NCBI RefSeq assembly: GCF_030161595.1
Contig: NZ_BSUM01000001.1
Location: 1-64,000, forward strand
DNA from: Litorihabitans aurantiacus
Lineage (GTDB): Bacteria; Actinomycetota; Actinomycetes; Actinomycetales; Beutenbergiaceae
Length of the DNA stretch: 64,000 nt
Direction of reading: 5' to 3'
Shown here: positions 39,178 through 47,496 of the stretch, piece after piece
Numbering within the stretch: the first letter of the stretch is position 1
Layout of the letters: the number at the start of each line of letters is the position of its first letter
Notes under the pieces: generated by a model
Told to the model about the DNA's origin: nothing
The model's input: only the letters and a program-made list of their open reading frames with translations
Databases searched by the model: none
Program-made: the position numbers and the translations under genes

Positions 39178-39183
39178 TACGAT
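39178..39183 (+). promoter_or_regulatory. -10 element of leaderless three-gene operon
   Basis: TACGAT ends 7 nt before ATG 39191. A TGAACGTTCA palindrome (39123-39132) lies 45 bp upstream of it. Confidence 0.6.
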
Positions 39184-39190
39184 CGGCCCC

Positions 39191-39844
39191 ATGACGACCC
39201 CTCCGCCCGCACCGCCGCCCGCGGGCGGTCCGTCGCACCTCGTGCGGCGCGGGCTGCGCTCGGTGTGGACGTGGGCCGCGGTGGCGGGTCTCGTGGCCGT
39301 GACGTCCGGGGCCTGGGCCGCCGGAGGGTTCGCCCAGGTGCCCGAGGAGGGTCTGCCCCGCGTCCCGGCCGACGCCCGCGTCGCGCTCGGCCCCTACGAC
39401 GTCGCCATCGAGGGCTGGTCGATCTCGCGCGAGTACGACCCGAGTCTGCTCGAGATCGTCGACGGCGACGCCTGGCTCGTCATCGGTGCGGACCTCACCG
39501 GGGCCCCGCCGCGATCGACCACCTACAAGTCGGACTCGATCGAGGTGAGCAGCCTCGAGCCGACCGCCTACCCCCGTGCGGTCTCTCCCGTGGACGGGAG
39601 CTACGTCTCCTACATCCACCCCGGTGTGACGACGCCGGCGCTCATCCTCATCCCGGTCACGGAGGAGGACGCGCGCACGCTGGAGAGCCTCAGCACCCTG
39701 CCCGTGCTCCTGACGTCCTACACCTACACGCAGCACGTCCTGTCGGGCGAGGAGACCTGGTTGCGGCCGCAGCCCCGCGCCACCGCGCAGGTCCCGCGCG
39801 TCGACTCGATCGTCCCCGAGGTCGAGCCCGAGGACGACCGGTGA
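39191..39844 (+). CDS. Single-pass envelope protein, first of three coupled genes
   Basis: Unrecognised protein of 217 residues. A Pro-rich N-terminus and one transmembrane helix (SVWTWAAVAGLVAVTSGAWAAGG, ~25-47) precede an extracytoplasmic beta-rich domain with DVAIEGWSISREYD and DAWLVIGADLTG strands. These recall DUF4352/telokin-like immunoglobulin folds, though similarity is weak. It starts a tight operon: the next gene begins at GTG 39841, inside its stop. Confidence 0.7.
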   Translation: MTTPPPAPPPAGGPSHLVRRGLRSVWTWAAVAGLVAVTSGAWAAGGFAQVPEEGLPRVPADARVALGPYDVAIEGWSISREYDPSLLEIVDGDAWLVIGADLTGAPPRSTTYKSDSIEVSSLEPTAYPRAVSPVDGSYVSYIHPGVTTPALILIPVTEEDARTLESLSTLPVLLTSYTYTQHVLSGEETWLRPQPRATAQVPRVDSIVPEVEPEDDR

Positions 39845-40410
39845 GCCGCTACAGCCTCGGTGCGACGGCGACCGGCGGGGTCCTCCTGGTCGCCGCGCTC
39901 GGCCTCGGGGTGCACGAGGCGAACCGCCCGGTCGTCCCCACGGTCGCGACGACGGTGCGCGGCGACGTCGGCGAGGAGGTCGCCGTCGGGGGCACCGTGG
40001 TCGAGGTGGGGCGGGCGCGGTCCGCGCCGCTCATCGAGGTGCCCGAGTCCTACGGCGACGAGGTGCTCGAGTACGAGAGCGCGGGGCGCTTCCTCGTGGT
40101 GCGCGTCGCCTACTCGGGCAAGCGCGAGCCCGACCTCGTCCGAACCCTCGCCTGGCGCGGTGCCAACGGCGCGGAGTACGCCCCGAGCGACGTCTTCGAC
40201 GCGGGCTACACCGAGGCGCAGCCGGGCGAGTGGTGGCACCTCGACGTCATCTTCGAGATGCCGGCGGACGCGGCCGAGAGCGGCACGCTGCGCGTGCTCC
40301 CCGAGGGTTCCGACTGGGCGCTGCCCATGGAGATCGGCGAGGTGCGGGTGGACGAGGTCGAGCAGGTCGAGGAGATCGCCGCCGTGCTGCTGACGGCGGG
40401 GCGGGGATGA
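39841..40410 (+). CDS. Single-pass envelope protein, second of three coupled genes
   Basis: 189-residue protein with an N-terminal helix (TGGVLLVAALGLGVHEAN) and an outer domain with EEVAVGGTVVEVGRA, GRFLVVRVAYSGKRE and an aromatic EWWHLDVIFEMP strand, the best DUF4352-like match of the three. Acidic C-terminus (DEVEQVEEIA). GTG 39841 overlaps the upstream stop (GTGA); the third gene overlaps its own stop as ATGA. Confidence 0.7.
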   Translation: MSRYSLGATATGGVLLVAALGLGVHEANRPVVPTVATTVRGDVGEEVAVGGTVVEVGRARSAPLIEVPESYGDEVLEYESAGRFLVVRVAYSGKREPDLVRTLAWRGANGAEYAPSDVFDAGYTEAQPGEWWHLDVIFEMPADAAESGTLRVLPEGSDWALPMEIGEVRVDEVEQVEEIAAVLLTAGRG

Positions 40411-40931
40411 CCCTCTCGGTGCGCGGCGCGATCGCCGGAGCGGTGTCCGTGCTGGCGGTGGCCGGCATGCTCGCGAGCGTCGGCTACCGCGAGGCCTCGC
40501 GCTGGAGCGGGTCGCACCCGGTCGCGCCGGCCTCCGCCGAGGTCGGCGGTGAGGCGAGGACGCGCGGTGTGACGATCGGGTTCCGCGGCATCGAGGAGGT
40601 CGATCGTCTGAACGGCAGCTACGGCGACCCGTTCCTGCCGCCGGACGGCTGGCAGCTCTGGGAGGCGGACTTCACCGTGGACGGTGCTCCGCCGTCGGAC
40701 GACGGCGGCTTCGGCGTCGACCTCGTGGTGCTCGCCGACGACGGCGCGACCTACACCCGGTCGCGGCTGATCAGCACGAGCGTCGAGCCCGAGGGCGGGT
40801 GGCTCGGGTCCATCTTCCTCGTGGACGGTTCGCGCTCGGACGTCGTGCTGCTGCCCGACGGTGTCGAGCCGCGGTCGGTGCGCGTGGTGCCGACCGACAC
40901 CCCTCGCCGCTACTGGTCCTTCGACTTGTGA
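40407..40931 (+). CDS. Single-pass envelope protein, third of three coupled genes
   Basis: 174-residue protein with a signal-anchor (AIAGAVSVLAVAGMLASVGY) and a beta-rich outer domain (GWQLWEADFTVDG, FGVDLVVLADDGATYTRSR). It shows the same topology and size class as the two genes before it, so the operon is probably a series of diverged duplicates. Function unknown. Its last 22 bp overlap the 3' end of the convergent membrane-protein gene. Confidence 0.7.
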   Translation: MTLSVRGAIAGAVSVLAVAGMLASVGYREASRWSGSHPVAPASAEVGGEARTRGVTIGFRGIEEVDRLNGSYGDPFLPPDGWQLWEADFTVDGAPPSDDGGFGVDLVVLADDGATYTRSRLISTSVEPEGGWLGSIFLVDGSRSDVVLLPDGVEPRSVRVVPTDTPRRYWSFDL

Positions 40932-42340
40932 GGTAGCCGCAGGATGCTCGGCAGGCCGAGCCGCCGCATCGTCAGCTCGGTGCCGGCGGCCACCAGCGCG
41001 AGCGTCAGCACCTGGACGAGCACCGTCCCGACGGCGGCGACGAGCGGGTAGATCGCCCGCCAGTCGTTGGCGGCGACGGTCGGCAGGAGCAGGTCGGCCA
41101 GCCACCACACGAGGTAGTCCGCCTGCGCGAGGATCGTGAACAGGATGCAGAACACGCCGATCGGGAGCCACCCGCGGGCGAGCACGAGACCGGCGGCGCC
41201 GCCGAGCGGACCCCACCGGCTCGTGGGCCGCACGAGCGATGACCAGGAGCGCTGCAGGCGCGCGACGTCGGTGAGGGCGTCGGCGGCGCGGGGTACCGCC
41301 ACCCGGCTGCCCAGGCTCGCCGTGACCTCCGCCGCGCGGGAGGCGAGCGCCGCCGTCGCCCCGCGGCGCGTGCCGTAGAGGACCGTGCCGAACGCGAGCC
41401 ACCCGGCCGGCACGAGCACACCGGCGACGGCGAACTCCACCAGGGTTCCGACGACGCCGCCGACGGCGCCGATCGCCGGCGCGACCTGCGGCCAGTCGAG
41501 CCTGGCCCAGGCGTCGCTGACGGCGTGCACCGCGCTGCGGCTGCTCCACCAGTTCCGCAGCGCGTTGCCGACGGCGACGGCGGCGAGCACCGACAGCACG
41601 AGCCACACGAGCTCGGAGTAGGTCACGACGACGCGCAGCGCCCCGGTGCCGATCGTGGCGCCGCGGCCGCGCGTGCGGTGCTGCTCGCGCGCGATCTCGT
41701 CGCGGCGCTCCTGGCGGTCGAGGAAGGCGGCGCCGAGGCTGCGCAGCACGAGCGCCACGACGAGGATGCCGAGCACAGAAACCGACAGCACCTCGGGGAT
41801 GCGGTCGAGGGCGGAAGGGGCGTCGTCGTTGAACGCCGACTCGTAGACCGCCTCCATCGTCGTCTCGTAGAGGTAGACCCGGCGGTCCTCGGTCAGCTGC
41901 CCGTTCTGCTCGTACAGCACGAGGTAGAGCAGCAGGGCGCTCGCGAACGTCGCCAGCGCGCTCGCGGCGCTGCGCTGCGTGGCGTCGGTGAGGCGGCCCA
42001 TGAGCACGAGCATCCCGACGGCGGTGACGAACGCGGCGCCCGGCACGAGCGCGAACACGAGGATGCCCGCCGTCGCGCTGCCGCGGGAGGCGATGACCGC
42101 GAGCACCGAGATCCAGTGCGCGGCGATGATGCCGAGCGCCGCGATCCCGGTGAGCACGAGCGAGTACCGGCGCAGGAGCCGCCCCGTGATCGTCAGGAGG
42201 CTGAGGGCCTCCTGCCCGACGGCGCGCCAGGCGACCGACGCCGTGATGCGCGGGCCGGGGGACGAGGACGGCGACGTGGTGGGCTCCGTCGTGCGCGCCG
42301 TCGTGCTGGTCGGCACCGGCCGGGCGGGCGGCGTCGTCAC
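40910..42340 (-). CDS. Polytopic membrane protein of unknown function
   Basis: 476 residues with roughly nine hydrophobic segments, a Thr/Ser/Pro-rich cytoplasmic N-terminus and a basic C-terminus. No transporter or enzyme signature recognised. A charged cytoplasmic loop (about 205-225: DRQERRDEIAREQHRTRGRG) splits it. GTG 42340 overlaps the hydrolase stop as GTGA, so it is translated with that enzyme. Its 3' end overlaps the convergent envelope-protein gene by 22 bp. Confidence 0.7.
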   Translation of the reverse strand: MTTPPARPVPTSTTARTTEPTTSPSSSPGPRITASVAWRAVGQEALSLLTITGRLLRRYSLVLTGIAALGIIAAHWISVLAVIASRGSATAGILVFALVPGAAFVTAVGMLVLMGRLTDATQRSAASALATFASALLLYLVLYEQNGQLTEDRRVYLYETTMEAVYESAFNDDAPSALDRIPEVLSVSVLGILVVALVLRSLGAAFLDRQERRDEIAREQHRTRGRGATIGTGALRVVVTYSELVWLVLSVLAAVAVGNALRNWWSSRSAVHAVSDAWARLDWPQVAPAIGAVGGVVGTLVEFAVAGVLVPAGWLAFGTVLYGTRRGATAALASRAAEVTASLGSRVAVPRAADALTDVARLQRSWSSLVRPTSRWGPLGGAAGLVLARGWLPIGVFCILFTILAQADYLVWWLADLLLPTVAANDWRAIYPLVAAVGTVLVQVLTLALVAAGTELTMRRLGLPSILRLPHKSKDQ

Positions 42341-43290
42341 AGCCGGTCGCTGATCCAGGAGGTCACCGCGCGCTCGTAGTCGGTGCGCGCGGCCGGGGCC
42401 GACAGGGCGAGGTCGTGCAGACCGCCGGGCACGGTGCGCAGCGTGACGTCGTCACCCAGGCGCGCGACGGCGTCCCACATGTGCTTCACGTCGAGCAGGA
42501 CGTCGCTGGAGCGCACCTGGGCCGGGGTGACGGCGGTCCCGCCGGCGCCGCCCGAGCGGCTCGAGGTGCACATGAGGACGGGGACGCGGATGTCGAGACC
42601 CTCGGCCACGCGACGCTGCGCGCGGCGGATCGCGCTGAGCCAGGAGGCGCGCACGGGGAAGCCCTCGATCGGCTTCCACGCGAGGTCGAAGTCCCACTCG
42701 CCGCCGGTGCTGGCGTGGATGGACGAGCCGTAGGTCCCCGAGAGGCGGGAGATGACGGCGTCGGGATCGCGCCAGGCGGCGACGGCGGCGACCGTGCCGC
42801 TGAGGCTGCGGCGCAGCGGGGTGTCGTTGATGTCGTACCAGGGGCTGTTGAGCACCACGGCCTGCAGCGCGCGCGGGTGGTGGTGCGCGAACAGCGTGGC
42901 GATCAGGCCGCCCGTCGAGTGGCCGAGCAGCACGACCTGGCGGTGGCCCTCGGCGCGGACGACGGCGAGCGCCGCGAGGATCTCCTCGTCGTACTCCGCG
43001 AGGTCGCGCACGAGGCCGGGGACCTGACCCTCGCGCAGCGAGCGCCCGTAGCGACGCAGGTCGAGCGCGTAGACGTCCTGGCCGCCCGCGGCCAGCGTGC
43101 GCGCGTGCTCGGCCTGGAAGAAGTAGTCGGAGAAGCCGTGGACGTAGAGGATCGCGCGCTCGTGCGTCGGCTCGCCGAGCCGGACGAGGGTCGCGACGGC
43201 GCCGTCGCCGTCGTCGCCCAGCTCGATGGTGCGCGCCACGAAGTCGCCGCCCAGCACGTCCGGCGCCCACGCCGTCGTCACCTCATGCAT
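42337..43290 (-). CDS. Alpha/beta hydrolase (serine aminopeptidase S33-like)
   Basis: Hydrolase of 317 residues. The oxyanion segment is ILYVHGFSDYFFQ, the nucleophile elbow GHSTGG (Ser ~133), and a late His lies in VPGGLHDLALS; an acid in VLLDVKHMWD completes a plausible triad. The pattern is that of monoacylglycerol-lipase-like proteins. TAGGCT ends 7 nt before ATG 43290. The downstream polytopic membrane protein is coupled by GTGA. Confidence 0.88.
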   Translation of the reverse strand: MHEVTTAWAPDVLGGDFVARTIELGDDGDGAVATLVRLGEPTHERAILYVHGFSDYFFQAEHARTLAAGGQDVYALDLRRYGRSLREGQVPGLVRDLAEYDEEILAALAVVRAEGHRQVVLLGHSTGGLIATLFAHHHPRALQAVVLNSPWYDINDTPLRRSLSGTVAAVAAWRDPDAVISRLSGTYGSSIHASTGGEWDFDLAWKPIEGFPVRASWLSAIRRAQRRVAEGLDIRVPVLMCTSSRSGGAGGTAVTPAQVRSSDVLLDVKHMWDAVARLGDDVTLRTVPGGLHDLALSAPAARTDYERAVTSWISDRL

Positions 43291-43297
43291 GACCCGG

Positions 43298-43303
43298 AGC
43301 CTA
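43298..43303 (-). promoter_or_regulatory. -10 element of leaderless hydrolase gene
   Basis: TAGGCT ends 7 nt before ATG 43290. Confidence 0.6.
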
Positions 43304-43436
43304 GTGCGTCCCCTCCCGCGAGGGGTTTGTGGGAGCCCGCGAGGTACTTGTGGGGGAGCGGCTCGCGGTCGCCGCCGGACCGGTGAGCCGCTTTTCATCA
43401 CACCGACTTCCCGTAAATCGGGCTCGGTGAGGCATT

Positions 43437-43481
43437 CCTGAATTCAGGTGAGGCGACCCTCAATAAGTGCACCCTGAATTC
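43437..43481. promoter_or_regulatory. CCTGAATTCAGG palindrome and a downstream half copy
   Basis: A perfect 12-bp palindrome (43437-43448) and a repeated CCTGAATTC (43473-43481) start 36 bp apart in the AT-richer stretch before the DUF1540 gene. Candidate operator pair; regulator unknown. Confidence 0.45.
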
Positions 43482-43552
43482 TTCTCGAAAGTGGCGAGAA
43501 CGCTATTTCGGGTTTATCGTTCTAGCATCAGGTCGCCCCCGAGGAGGAACTC

Positions 43553-43843
43553 ATGTCGTCTCTCGCCGAGATGCCCCAGGTCGTCGAGTGTGCCGTCGCC
43601 GGCTGCTCCTACAACCACGACGGCTGCCACGCCTTCGCCGTCACGGTCGACGACGACGCGGACTGCGCGACGTTCATCGACGTCGGCACGCGCGGCGGTC
43701 TCGACCGCGTGGTCGCCCAGGTCGGCGCGTGCCAACGCAGCGCCTGCCGCTTCAACAGCAACCTCGAGTGCACGGCGACGGCCGTGCGCATCGGCCCGGG
43801 CGGCGGTGGCACGGCCAACTGCCTGACGTACGCCGAGGCCTGA
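43553..43843 (+). CDS. DUF1540 Cys-rich protein, two copies of the motif
   Basis: 96-residue protein with two DUF1540 units: VECAVAGCSYNHDGCHAFAV and ACQRSACRFNSNLECTATAV, plus a final NCLTY. The Cys spacing (C-x4-C-x5-C) suggests bound metal, commonly zinc. GAGGAGGAACTC precedes ATG 43553, one of the strongest ribosome binding sites here. It has a promoter region of lower GC content. Followed by a hairpin. Confidence 0.9.
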   Translation: MSSLAEMPQVVECAVAGCSYNHDGCHAFAVTVDDDADCATFIDVGTRGGLDRVVAQVGACQRSACRFNSNLECTATAVRIGPGGGGTANCLTYAEA

Positions 43844-43878
43844 GCCCCGCGGCCGCCCGGCCCCACGAACCCAGTACC

Positions 43879-43902
43879 GCCCGTCGGCCCGAGCCGGCGG
43901 GC
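43879..43902 (+). terminator. Hairpin after DUF1540 gene
   Basis: 10-bp stem with one G-T pair (GCCCGTCGGC / GCCGGCGGGC), loop CCGA, 36 bp after the stop. Confidence 0.5.
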
Positions 43903-44027
43903 GCTGCTGTGCCCGGTCTCGACATGTGAGAAGGATCGTGGCGCGACGACGAGGAGCGCCGCGGGTTCCTAGAGTGGCGCCATCCGCACCGGAGCTCCGG
44001 TGCTCACCGCGAGGAGAGGAGCAGGCC

Positions 44028-44964
44028 ATGACGACGACCGTCCCGCCGCTCCTGGTCCCCGCCCGCGGGTGTCGGTCCCTGTGTATGCACGGGCCCGACT
44101 CCGCCGTCGCCATCTGACGCCGGACGAGTCGGGCCTTCCCGCCCACACACGACTCGACCCGGAGCTCCCCGTGACCACCACCCTTCTCGCTCGTCCCGCC
44201 CGTCCGCTCGGCACGGTCCGCCTGACCCTGCCGGCGGGGGCGCGCCCCGTGCGGAGTCCCTCGGTCGCCGTCGGCGGCGCCCGGGGAGTCCCCTCCTCGT
44301 CGCCCGCGGTCGAGGTCCGCGCCGACCTCCCGTTCCCGGTTCTCGTGGCCCGCGCGCAGCAGGCCGAGCGCGACGGCACCCCGCTGCTGTGGCTCACGGG
44401 TGCCGGCGCTGCGGCCGTCGCGTCACGGCTGCTGCGCCTGACGCGGGTCCTCGCCGTCGGGGCAGAGCTCGACCTCGGCCAGGGCGCCCGCGGTGCGGCG
44501 CTCGACGCCGTCGCCCTCACCCAGATCGGTGGCGCGCGGGCGCACGTGCGGGTCGCCGACGCCAGGCTGCTGGGCGCCCTCGCGCGTGAGCTGGGGCTGC
44601 GTCCCCGGGCCCGTGCCACGCGGTTCGGCGGCGACGCGTTCACCGCCACGCTGCCGCCGGCGGGTCACCAGGAGGTGCAGGTGACCGCCGTCGTGACGCA
44701 CCAGGGCGACCTGGTCGCGGCGTTCCCGGTCGCGAGCACGGTGGTCGTGACCGCGCCGTCCGGGGTCGACGCTCACGTGCTGGTGCGCCGCGCGCGCGCC
44801 GCGGGGAGGGGTGGCCCGACGTCGCCGTCCACGTCGCGGTGCCCGCGGGTCAGCGTCCGGCCGCCTGGCCGCACGCGGACGGCCTGGTGCTGGCGGACGC
44901 GCCGGTAGCGGTGCCGGCGGCGTCGGCTGCTGCGGCGGGCGCTCCCGCCCGCCCCGCAGCCTGA
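44028..44964 (+). CDS. Hypothetical protein, 312 residues (two frameshifts)
   Basis: Not recognised. After correction at GGG 44067-44069 and GGGG 44803-44806 (one missing base each) a single 312-residue frame runs from ATG 44028, which has a strong GAGGAGAGGAGC site. The body is Ala/Arg/Val-rich with TLLARPARPLGTVRLTLPAG, an ALDAVALTQIGGARAHVRVA segment and a HADGLVLADAPVAVPAA end; no membrane helix. Alternative: a 29-codon Cys-containing upstream peptide from 44028 and a main gene from GTG 44171 (GGAG upstream). A TAGAGT hexamer near 43970 may be the promoter. Confidence 0.5.
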
Positions 44965-45298
44965 CCCGGCTGGAGATCGACCAGGCACGAGGATCCTCGC
45001 TCACCAGCTCGAGAATGCGTCTGGCTGCTCTACCGGCGCGATACAGCTCGCGTGCACATGGTCGCGGTCGGTTCGATCGCGAGGGGCCGCGCGAGCAGGC
45101 GGATGACTGCTGAATCGGTGGGACAGAGCAGTCGTACGCATGGTGGCGGCCCCGGGTGTCGCTCGAACGCACGCGTGCCTGCGTGAGCATGCAGGTAACT
45201 GCTCTGTCGCCGCGATTCAGCAGTCCTGCGCATTCTCGGCCCCGAGGGATCGTCACCCGGGCCCGGCCGATCGGCGGGCCGCGCGGCATCATGGGGGC
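44965..45298. other. Gene-free region carrying an inverted-repeat element
   Basis: 334 bp with no credible coding frame. It holds the repeat structure at 45010-45238 and a GCACGCGTGC palindrome (45169-45178). The oxidoreductase gene starts at the right edge. Confidence 0.6.
45010..45238. repeat. 229-bp element with outer and inner inverted repeats
   Basis: Ends are CGAGAATGCG (45010-45019) and its exact complement (45229-45238). Inside, 27-bp arms at 45106-45132 and 45198-45224 are inverted copies differing at four central positions; each arm itself begins ACTGCT and ends AGCAGT. The left end carries a third, diverged copy of the same unit. It could be a MITE-like remnant, a REP-type element or a structured RNA. 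Confidence 0.6.
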
Positions 45299-46342
45299 AT
45301 GAGCGAGCAGCGCAGCCTCCGCTGGGGAGTCCTGGGCCCCGGACGCATCGCCGCGGAGATCGCCCGGGACCTCGACCACGTCGCGCACGCCGAGATCGTC
45401 GCCGTCGGATCGCGGGACGAGGGCCGCGCCCGCGCGTTCGCCGCCGAGCACGCCCCGCGCGCCCGCGCCCACGGCTCCTACGCCGCGCTGCTCGCCGACG
45501 ACGAGGTCGACGTCGTCCACATCGCCACCCCGCACGCCCAGCACGCCCGCCACGCCTGCGCGGCGATCGCGGCGGGCCGCGGCGTCCTCGTCGAGAAGGC
45601 CTTCGCCGCGACCGCCGCCGGCGCGCACCGCGTGGCGGACGAGGCGCGCGCGGCCGGGACCTTCGCGATGGAGGCGATGTGGACGAGGTTCCTCCCCGCC
45701 GTCGTGCGCCTGCGCGACCTCGTGGCGGACGGCGCGATCGGCGAGGTCCGCGCCGTCACGAGCGAGATGGGCTGGCCGCTGCCGGGCTCGAGCGTCGACG
45801 ACGAGCCGGCCGCCGGCCGAGGCGCGCTCCTCGACCTCGCGGTCTACGGCATCTCCCTCGCGCAGATGCTGCTCGGTGCGCCCACGCAGGTGCGTGCGAC
45901 GGGGACGCTGACCGCGGGTGGCACGGACTCCCACGTGGGTGCGGTCGTCGGATTCGCGGGCGGGTCGACGGCGTCCGTGCTCGCCTCGCGCACGACACCG
46001 ATGCCCGGGGTGGCGAGGGTCTACGGCAGCCGCGGCTGGATCGACCTCGACGCGCCCTTCCACGGCACCGACGGTTTCGTGCTGCACCGCGACGGCGCAG
46101 ACCCGGTCCGCGAGCACCACCCCGCACGCGGGCGCGGGTACGCCCACGAGCTCGAGGAGGTCGCCGCGTGCGTGCGCGCCGGTCGCACCGAGTCGAGCGT
46201 GATGCCGCTCGCCGACACCCTCGCCGTGCAGGGTGTCCTGCAGGACGTCGCCGACCAGATCGGTCTGGTCCTCCGCGACGAGGACGACGACGGCGTCGCC
46301 TCCGCCCCCGACCATCCCGCCGACGCCCAGGAGACGCGATGA
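45299..46342 (+). CDS. Gfo/Idh/MocA-family oxidoreductase
   Basis: NAD(P)-dependent sugar or polyol dehydrogenase-type protein, 347 residues. The dinucleotide motif WGVLGPGRIAAEIARDL (residues ~9-25), the HIATPHAQHARHACAAI strand-helix and the family Lys in VLVEKAF are present. The C-terminal domain has EAMWTRFLPAVVRLR and a GALLDLAVYG helix, matching the trans-1,2-dihydrobenzene-diol/glucose-fructose-oxidoreductase-like group. The DNA ligase gene begins at ATG 46339, overlapping the stop (ATGA). Substrate not known. Confidence 0.9.
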   Translation: MSEQRSLRWGVLGPGRIAAEIARDLDHVAHAEIVAVGSRDEGRARAFAAEHAPRARAHGSYAALLADDEVDVVHIATPHAQHARHACAAIAAGRGVLVEKAFAATAAGAHRVADEARAAGTFAMEAMWTRFLPAVVRLRDLVADGAIGEVRAVTSEMGWPLPGSSVDDEPAAGRGALLDLAVYGISLAQMLLGAPTQVRATGTLTAGGTDSHVGAVVGFAGGSTASVLASRTTPMPGVARVYGSRGWIDLDAPFHGTDGFVLHRDGADPVREHHPARGRGYAHELEEVAACVRAGRTESSVMPLADTLAVQGVLQDVADQIGLVLRDEDDDGVASAPDHPADAQETR

Positions 46343-47496
46343 CCCTCCCGCTCACACCCCCGATCGCGCCGATGCTCGCGAAGAGCGTCGCGGCAATCCC
46401 CGGCCCCGACGCCGCGGGCGGCCCGTTCGCCTACGAGCCCAAGTGGGACGGGTTCCGCGCGATCGTGCTGGTCGACGACGGCGACGTCGAGATCCTCTCC
46501 CGCAGCGGCAAGTCGATGACGCGATACTTCCCCGACGTCGTCGAGGCGGCGCGTGCGGAGCTGCCGGACCGCGTCGTGGTCGACGGCGAGATCGTGCTCG
46601 CGCGCGGGTCGCGCCTCGACTTCGAGCTGCTCGGTCAGCGGATCCACCCGGCCGCCTCGCGCGTGGCGATGCTCGCCGAGCACGCGCCCGCGAACCTCGT
46701 CGTCTTCGACGTGCTGGCCCTGGGCGACGACGTCGTGATGGACCGGCCGCTCGCCGAGCGGATCGAGGTGCTCGACGGACTGGGCCTGTCCGGCCCGCGC
46801 GTCCACCCGACGCCTCGCACGCGCGACGCCGCGCTCGCTCAGGAGTGGCTCGGGATCTTCGAGGGCGCCGGGCTCGACGGCGTGATGGCCAAACCGCTCG
46901 CGGACCCCTACGCGCCGGGGAGGCGCACGATGCTGAAGATCAAGCACGCGCGCACGGCCGACGTCGTGCTCGCCGGGTACCGCGAGCACAAGGCGTCGAC
47001 GCCGGAGCAGCCGCTGGTCGGTTCGCTCCTGCTCGGCCTCTACGACGGCGACGGCGAGAGTGCGGCCCTGCAGTTCGTCGGCGTCTCCGCCTCGTTCCCG
47101 ATGGCGCGGCGCGCGGAGCTCGTGGGCGAGCTGGCGCCGCTCGTCGTCGACGTCTCCGACGAGGCCGCCGCCGAGGCGCACCCGTGGGCGACCTGGTCCG
47201 ACCCCGCCGCCGGTGACGACGCGAAGCGGCAGCCGGGGGCGCAGTCGCGCTGGTCGGCGGGCAAGGACCTGAGCTTCACGCCGCTGCGCCCCGAGCGCGT
47301 GCTCGAGGTCGGCTACGACCACATGGAGGGCACCCGGTTCCGGCACACCACGCAGCTGAAGCGCTGGCGGCCCGACCGCGAGCCGCGCTCGTGCACGTAC
47401 GACCAGCTCGAGGAGCCGGTCGGCTACGACCTGGCGCAGCTGCTGCCGGGCGCGCCCGCCGCGCCGGAGTCGTTCACCGGGTCGGTGGCGCAGTGA
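46339..47496 (+). CDS. ligC: ATP-dependent DNA ligase (LigC type)
   Basis: DNA ligase of 385 residues. Adenylation motif I is EPKWDGFRA (nucleophile Lys ~31); further motifs are DGEIVL (III region), LVVFDVLAL, LDGVMAKPL (IV) and RRTMLKIKH (V). An OB-fold C-terminal half follows (LVGSLLLGLYDG ... TTQLKRWRPDREP). It lacks polymerase and nuclease domains, as in mycobacterial LigC, which serves base-excision and accessory end-joining repair. A separate LigD-type polymerase gene lies 4 kb downstream at 51559. Start overlaps the oxidoreductase stop and its own stop overlaps the next GTG. Confidence 0.9.
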   Translation: MTLPLTPPIAPMLAKSVAAIPGPDAAGGPFAYEPKWDGFRAIVLVDDGDVEILSRSGKSMTRYFPDVVEAARAELPDRVVVDGEIVLARGSRLDFELLGQRIHPAASRVAMLAEHAPANLVVFDVLALGDDVVMDRPLAERIEVLDGLGLSGPRVHPTPRTRDAALAQEWLGIFEGAGLDGVMAKPLADPYAPGRRTMLKIKHARTADVVLAGYREHKASTPEQPLVGSLLLGLYDGDGESAALQFVGVSASFPMARRAELVGELAPLVVDVSDEAAAEAHPWATWSDPAAGDDAKRQPGAQSRWSAGKDLSFTPLRPERVLEVGYDHMEGTRFRHTTQLKRWRPDREPRSCTYDQLEEPVGYDLAQLLPGAPAAPESFTGSVAQ

